Positions 13,749-17,822 of a DNA stretch of 17,822 nucleotides are shown here, one piece after another. A program made the translations under genes and the position numbers. A model generated the notes under the pieces. It was not told where the DNA came from, did not search any database, and saw nothing but the letters and a program-made list of their open reading frames with translations. Every line of letters starts with the position of its first letter. The stretch's first letter is position 1. The stretch is from Candidatus Woesearchaeota archaeon. GTDB lineage: Archaea; Nanobdellota; Nanobdellia; Woesearchaeales; GW2011-AR15. The stretch lies in NCBI GenBank assembly GCA_023701075.1, contig JAMPXQ010000011.1, forward strand, positions 1 through 17,822, given 5' to 3'.

Positions 13749-13765
13749 TAATGGAGGAAAAAAAG

Positions 13766-14383
13766 ATGAAAATAATAGCATGGAACGTCGATACGCAATA
13801 TGATTTCATGAGGCAGGACGGCAAGCTTCCTGTTCCGGGAGCAGAGTCGATTGAGCCGACACTTGAATACATTACCGGAGAACTTAGAAGTTCTGGCATC
13901 CAGAGGGTGAATACAGCAGATTGGCATCTTCCGGGATCAGAGGAACTTTCCGCAAACCCGGATTATAAGACTACTTTCCCAGAGCACTGCATGCAGGGGA
14001 CACAAGGCGCAAAGTATGTGCCAGCTACCGCTCCAAAAGGAGCATATGTCATAGATTGGCAATCAGGAGGGATTGATCTTGAGAGAGCACTGGAAGCAAA
14101 AGACATTGTCATACTCAAGGACAAGTTTGATGTGTTCAGCGGAAACCAATATGCTTCTGCGCTAGTTGATGCGATGAGGCCGGATAGGGCCATAGTATAC
14201 GGGGTTGCGACAAACGTCTGCGTGGATTTTGCAGTTAGGGGTCTTCTGGATAGGGGAGTTGAAGTCTATGTTGTGAAAGATGCTATCATGGGGCTTCCTG
14301 GGATACCTTCGCCGGTTGCTGGATGGGAGCAGATGGGAGCAAAGATGATTGAATCAAGAGAGATAGGGAATTATCTGAGGTGA
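13766..14383 (+). CDS. pncA: Nicotinamidase
   Basis: Hydrolyses nicotinamide to nicotinate and ammonia, recycling the base released by NAD-consuming enzymes. The isochorismatase-fold triad is visible: D9 (NVDTQYDF), K118 (VILKDKFDVFSG; K120 is a less likely alternative) and C152 (GVATNVCVDFA). Metal ligands are D52 and H54 (ADWH) and H74 (FPEHCMQGT), matching the Asp-His-His site of the Pyrococcus horikoshii enzyme. The extra histidine often found a few residues after DWH is missing (DWHLPGSEEL). The frame is open from an ATG at 13751, but the ATG at 13766 has GGAGG 8 nt upstream and begins at the conserved MKIIAWNVD, so 205 residues are predicted. It is third in the operon. Confidence 0.94.
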   Translation: MKIIAWNVDTQYDFMRQDGKLPVPGAESIEPTLEYITGELRSSGIQRVNTADWHLPGSEELSANPDYKTTFPEHCMQGTQGAKYVPATAPKGAYVIDWQSGGIDLERALEAKDIVILKDKFDVFSGNQYASALVDAMRPDRAIVYGVATNVCVDFAVRGLLDRGVEVYVVKDAIMGLPGIPSPVAGWEQMGAKMIESREIGNYLR

Positions 14384-14388
14384 GAGAT

Positions 14389-16350
14389 ATGAAAGTAGCC
14401 CTGGCGCAGATGGATGTCATTTCAGGAAGGCCGAAAAAAAATCTGGAGACGATGCTTCGGATGATAGATGAAGCCAAGGAAAATGGTGCAGACCTGATAG
14501 TGTTTCCGGAGATGTGCGTGAGCGGCTATCTTCTTTCAGATACATGGCTTAGGGAAGATGCTGTGAATTATTTCACAGATTTCAATGAAATGATAAGGCA
14601 GGCAAGCCAAGGGATAGCGATTGCATATGGCAATGTTTTTGTGGAAAGCAGCAGCGGAGGCTTTCATCCAAATAAGGACGGCAGGTCAAGGAAATACAAT
14701 GCAATATATGTTGTCCAGGATGGGGAATATGCAGCTAGGATGCACAGCACTATGCTTCCGGATGGTGTGCAGCCAAAGACACTTCATCCTAATTACAGGA
14801 TATTTGATGATGAGCGTTATTTCTTTTCGCTCCAGGATGTCTCAAAAGACATGGGTGTTCCGCTTGAGGCCTTGCTTAGTCCTTTCATTATCAGGATGAA
14901 AGATGGGGACTATATCCCGGTAGGCTTTGAATTGTGTGAAGACTTATGGATTGAAGATTACAGGATGGATGGAGAGCCGATAAACCCGACAAAAATTTTG
15001 ATTGGAAACGGAGCTGAGCTCATAATCAACCTTTCAGCTTCTCCCTGGACATACATGAAGAATTCAGCCAGGGATAGGAGGGTGCAGTTCTTAAGGAAAG
15101 AATCAGGAGAAGATTTTGTGCCTTTCCTCTATTTGAATTGTGTAGGAGCCCAGAACAACGGGAAGAATATAGTGGTTTTCGATGGAGGTTCAACTGTCTA
15201 TGATTCAGATGCAAACCCCATTTTGCATAGCAGCCAGCCGTTCCTTGAGCAGATGCTTTATGTCGATACAGAAAAGATTGATAGATTGCCTGTTGAACAG
15301 AGGGTTGAAAAGCCTAAGATTGCACAGAAATATGAAGCGATAATAAGGGGGATAAGGCATTTTAAGGATATCCTTGGAAAGGAAGAGGATCCAAGTTTCC
15401 TGGTTGGGCTGAGCGGAGGTATAGATAGCAGTGTTGGAGCAGCGCTCCTTGCTTTGGCAGTTGGGTCAGAAAAAGTATCCTGCTATAATCTGCCGACGAA
15501 ATTCAATTCTGATAGGACAATAAGCGCAGCCAGGTATGTAGCAGAAAAACTGCAGGTAGATTATAGGGAGATCCCGATACAGGGGATAGTGGATGCGAAT
15601 GAGCATGCGCTTTTTGCATATGGGCTGGAGGATCAAGGCATAAGTCCTCTTACGAAACAGAACATCCAGGCAAAGATAAGAGGAGCAAGCATCCTTTCGA
15701 ACATTGCAGGTGAAGAAGGGAAATTCTGGGTTAATACCGGAAACAAGCTTGAGGTCGCATTAGGTTACGCGACACTTTATGGGGATGTCGGTGGAGCATT
15801 CTCTATTCTAGGGGACCTCACGAAGGCAGAGGTCTTTGAGATGGCAAGGTACCTCAATGAAGAAATTTTCAGAGAGGAAGTGATACCTTATTCCTTGGTT
15901 CCGGATAGTCTTTTTAGGTTCTCAAAAGATAAGATAGCGCCAAGCGCAGAACTGGAAGATATGCAGGTAGATCCGATGAAATTCGGATATCATGACGCAC
16001 TTTTGGAAGCATTCACTGATTATGCAAAGAAGACACCGGAAGACATATTGTCATGGTATCTGGAAGGGACGCTGGCGAAGAATCTTGGGATATCTGAATC
16101 ATTGATATCAAGGTGGGGCATAGATGATCCAAAAGTATTTGTGAAAGACCTAGAATGGTTCACAGGCCTTTATCAAAGAAGTGTCTTCAAAAGAGTGCAA
16201 AGCCCTCCGATAGTCATCACAAGCAAGTCTTCTTTTGGCTACGACATAAGGGAAAGCATGCTTCCTCTAGAACCGACATTCCGGTATGAGAGCCTAAAGG
16301 CTGAAGTCCTTGGGATGAAAATATATGTGTCAGGAGGTGGCTTGAGATGA
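14389..16350 (+). CDS. nadE: Glutamine-dependent NAD synthetase
   Basis: Amidates nicotinate adenine dinucleotide to NAD using ATP and glutamine, the last step of the pathway. It has 653 residues in two domains. The N-terminal nitrilase-type glutaminase (1 to about 285) carries the triad E41 (VFPEM), K130 (QPKTLHPNY) and C183 (GFELCEDLW) and releases ammonia. The C-terminal synthetase (about 315-653) has the ATP-pyrophosphatase loop SGGIDSS at 342-348. Many archaea have only the ammonia-dependent single-domain form, so the fused glutaminase suggests a bacterial-type origin. A GTG at 14380 is in frame, but GAGGTGAG lies just before the ATG at 14389, which is preferred. It starts 5 nt after pncA and overlaps nadM by ATGA. 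Confidence 0.95.
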   Translation: MKVALAQMDVISGRPKKNLETMLRMIDEAKENGADLIVFPEMCVSGYLLSDTWLREDAVNYFTDFNEMIRQASQGIAIAYGNVFVESSSGGFHPNKDGRSRKYNAIYVVQDGEYAARMHSTMLPDGVQPKTLHPNYRIFDDERYFFSLQDVSKDMGVPLEALLSPFIIRMKDGDYIPVGFELCEDLWIEDYRMDGEPINPTKILIGNGAELIINLSASPWTYMKNSARDRRVQFLRKESGEDFVPFLYLNCVGAQNNGKNIVVFDGGSTVYDSDANPILHSSQPFLEQMLYVDTEKIDRLPVEQRVEKPKIAQKYEAIIRGIRHFKDILGKEEDPSFLVGLSGGIDSSVGAALLALAVGSEKVSCYNLPTKFNSDRTISAARYVAEKLQVDYREIPIQGIVDANEHALFAYGLEDQGISPLTKQNIQAKIRGASILSNIAGEEGKFWVNTGNKLEVALGYATLYGDVGGAFSILGDLTKAEVFEMARYLNEEIFREEVIPYSLVPDSLFRFSKDKIAPSAELEDMQVDPMKFGYHDALLEAFTDYAKKTPEDILSWYLEGTLAKNLGISESLISRWGIDDPKVFVKDLEWFTGLYQRSVFKRVQSPPIVITSKSSFGYDIRESMLPLEPTFRYESLKAEVLGMKIYVSGGGLR

Positions 16351-16940
16351 CAACAGTCGGCTTAGTAGGGAAATTCAGGCCTCTTCACCTGGGGCATCAG
16401 AAGATGCTTGAAGAGCTATGCGAGACATATGGTCATGTCATAATTGGGATAGGGAGCTCGAATAGGTATAATCAGAATGTCCCATTCACCGCAAGTGAGA
16501 CTGAAGATATGCTCAGGCTTGCTCTGGCAGGTCATGATAATTACACGATAATCCGTGTCCCGGATTACGGGCATATCCTTCAGTTCAAGGATGGTGACAG
16601 GTGGCAAAAGGAATTAATTTCGCAAATGGACAGTTTAGGCGGCATTGATTTTTTTGTGACAGGAAATCCTTATGTGTCATCTCTTCTAGGTTCGCATTAT
16701 AAAATAATTGCTCCGCAAGTTCGATTTGAAGTCAGTTCATCATTTGTAAGATATAAGATTGCTGCAGATCAAGAGTGGCAGGATCTTGTTTCTCCAAAGA
16801 TACACGATTACATCGCAAAAAGAGGTCTGGATAAAAGGCTAAGGCAGGAATTTGGCCATGAGATATTGAATAAAGGCATTCCGAAGCATGGGAAAACATC
16901 AGTAGAAAGCGAGATGAGGAGGGTGATGCAGTATGGCTGA
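16347..16940 (+). CDS. nadM: Nicotinamide/nicotinate mononucleotide adenylyltransferase (NadM type)
   Basis: Adenylates NaMN (or NMN) to the dinucleotide, linking PncB and NadE. It has 197 residues. The nucleotidyltransferase signature is GKFRPLHLGH with H14-x-G-H17. The second motif is VSSSFVR (129-135), matching the ISSTxIR phosphate-binding element of the family. GIGSSNRYN (35-43) and the ETEDM stretch fit archaeal NadM. About 30 residues after the core (HEILNKGIPKHGKTS onward) look like an extra tail. The ATG overlaps the nadE stop (ATGA) and is preceded by AGGAGGTGG, so translation is probably coupled. Its last bases overlap the radical SAM start by 8 nt. Confidence 0.92.
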   Translation: MTTVGLVGKFRPLHLGHQKMLEELCETYGHVIIGIGSSNRYNQNVPFTASETEDMLRLALAGHDNYTIIRVPDYGHILQFKDGDRWQKELISQMDSLGGIDFFVTGNPYVSSLLGSHYKIIAPQVRFEVSSSFVRYKIAADQEWQDLVSPKIHDYIAKRGLDKRLRQEFGHEILNKGIPKHGKTSVESEMRRVMQYG

Positions 16941-17822
16941 TTATAATCTGTTTTCAATAGTTTCAGGAAGTGCGGCATGCGACGCCGGATGTGGATTTTG
17001 CGTGAGTGCCATGACATATAACCAAGGGCTAACATATAAGAAAGAGGAAGTGAACTGGCAGAATTTTCATATGGCCGCTCAGCTTGCAGAGATAGGGAAA
17101 GCAAGCACTGTGATGATTACAGGAAAAGGAGAGCCGACATTGTTTCCGCAGCAGATAACAGATTACTTGGAGGCGCTGAAAACTTATAGGTTGCCGCTGA
17201 AAGAGCTGCAGACAAATGGCATGAACCTGAATATGGAACAGGAGAAATACGCGCCTTATCTCAAGTCGTGGTATGATCTTGGGCTTAGGACAATAGCAGT
17301 ATCCGTGGTCCATTATGAAGGTGCGATGAATAAGCAGGTGTATCTTCCCCATAGGAAGATAGAATATCCGAGCTTGGTAGGCCTGATTGAGAATCTTCAT
17401 GAGAATGGATATAATGTAAGGCTGGCAAATATCATGCTCAAAGGGTTCATCGATAGTCCGGAGTCTATAGATGGGTTGATTGGGTTCGCAAAGCAGAATG
17501 GTGTAGAGCAGCTGACAGTGAGGCCGGTGAATACGCCTTCACAGACAGAGAATGGTGAGATGGTCTCATGGATAAGTCCAAGAGCGCTTGACAAGGATCA
17601 GAAGATCAAGATAAGGGATCATCTAAGGCAGAAGGGGACTTTGATTAAGAGCTTGAGCTATGGCGCAGAGATATATGATATAGCTGGTCAGAATGTCTGC
17701 ATGACAAATTCTTTGACAATGGACCCAAGTTCCGAGCAGATTAGGCAGCTCATCTTCATTCCACCAGGTACGATAACTGAAGATTGGGTGTATAAGGCGG
17801 CAACTTTGATAAGTGTTCCGGG
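16933..17822 (+). CDS. Radical SAM protein coupled to the NAD operon (partial, runs off the window)
   Basis: An open frame with no stop up to base 17822, at least 296 residues. It has the radical SAM cluster motif C16-x3-C20-x2-C23 (CDAGCGFC) that binds a 4Fe-4S cluster and S-adenosylmethionine. GKGEPT (64-69) corresponds to the GGE SAM-binding motif. Later segments (LQTNGMNL, YLPHRKIEYPSLVGLI, LTVRPVNTP) follow the partial TIM-barrel pattern of MoaA-like members. One further cysteine, C256 (GQNVCMTNSL), could be part of an extra site, but the C-terminus is cut off. Reaction and substrate are unknown. The ATG overlaps the nadM stop by 8 nt and follows AGGAGGGTGA, so it is almost certainly made with the NAD enzymes. 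Confidence 0.88.
   Translation, partial: MADYNLFSIVSGSAACDAGCGFCVSAMTYNQGLTYKKEEVNWQNFHMAAQLAEIGKASTVMITGKGEPTLFPQQITDYLEALKTYRLPLKELQTNGMNLNMEQEKYAPYLKSWYDLGLRTIAVSVVHYEGAMNKQVYLPHRKIEYPSLVGLIENLHENGYNVRLANIMLKGFIDSPESIDGLIGFAKQNGVEQLTVRPVNTPSQTENGEMVSWISPRALDKDQKIKIRDHLRQKGTLIKSLSYGAEIYDIAGQNVCMTNSLTMDPSSEQIRQLIFIPPGTITEDWVYKAATLISVP

Overview
The window looks archaeal. Almost every single gene has an A/T-rich TATA-like box centred about 25-27 bp before its start codon, so many transcripts would be leaderless. It also carries an archaeal-type FtsZ, a long FKBP peptidyl-prolyl isomerase with an inserted domain, and an archaeal-type NMN adenylyltransferase. The DNA is moderately AT-rich, uses AGG/AGA for arginine and is tightly packed. 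A small-genome (DPANN-like) archaeon is a reasonable guess, but the sequence alone does not prove the lineage. No stretch of 300 bases lacks a gene. I saw no rRNA, tRNA, CRISPR array or insertion sequence.

Layout. Bases 1-9000 are mostly housekeeping genes, nearly all with their own promoter: a winged-helix protein (1-600), a thioredoxin reductase (699-1619), an APC permease (complement 1694-2980), an M14-like zinc hydrolase (complement 3033-3749), a sugar-phosphate nucleotidyltransferase (complement 3878-4873), a MarC membrane protein (5061-5642), a small two-helix membrane protein (complement 5774-6055), a glutaredoxin-like protein (complement 6077-6334), FtsZ (complement 6366-7457), an orphan protein (7586-8308) and an FKBP isomerase (complement 8322-8963).

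Bases 9000-17822 centre on NAD. An NrtR-like regulator (Nudix domain plus winged helix, 9037-9696) is followed by two unrecognised genes (9779-10306; complement 10340-11146). Then comes a six-gene rightward operon: Nudix-like protein (11356), PncB (12390), PncA (13766), glutamine-dependent NadE (14389), NadM (16347) and a radical SAM protein (16933, cut by the window end). PncA, PncB, NadM and NadE together make the full Preiss-Handler salvage route: nicotinamide to nicotinate, to NaMN, to NaAD, to NAD. No de novo NAD genes are visible here.

The most interesting signal is regulatory. A 15-bp inverted repeat, GTGTA-N5-TACAC, sits between the TATA box and the start codon of the nrtR-like gene. 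A one-mismatch copy sits at the same place in the NAD operon promoter. Three more copies, all with an A5 spacer, lie before the first three operon genes. The operon leader also holds a 12-bp hairpin followed by seven T residues, which looks like an intrinsic terminator or attenuator ahead of the first gene. Together these suggest an archaeal NrtR-type NAD regulon with possible layered control, and with a translationally coupled radical SAM enzyme of unknown function.
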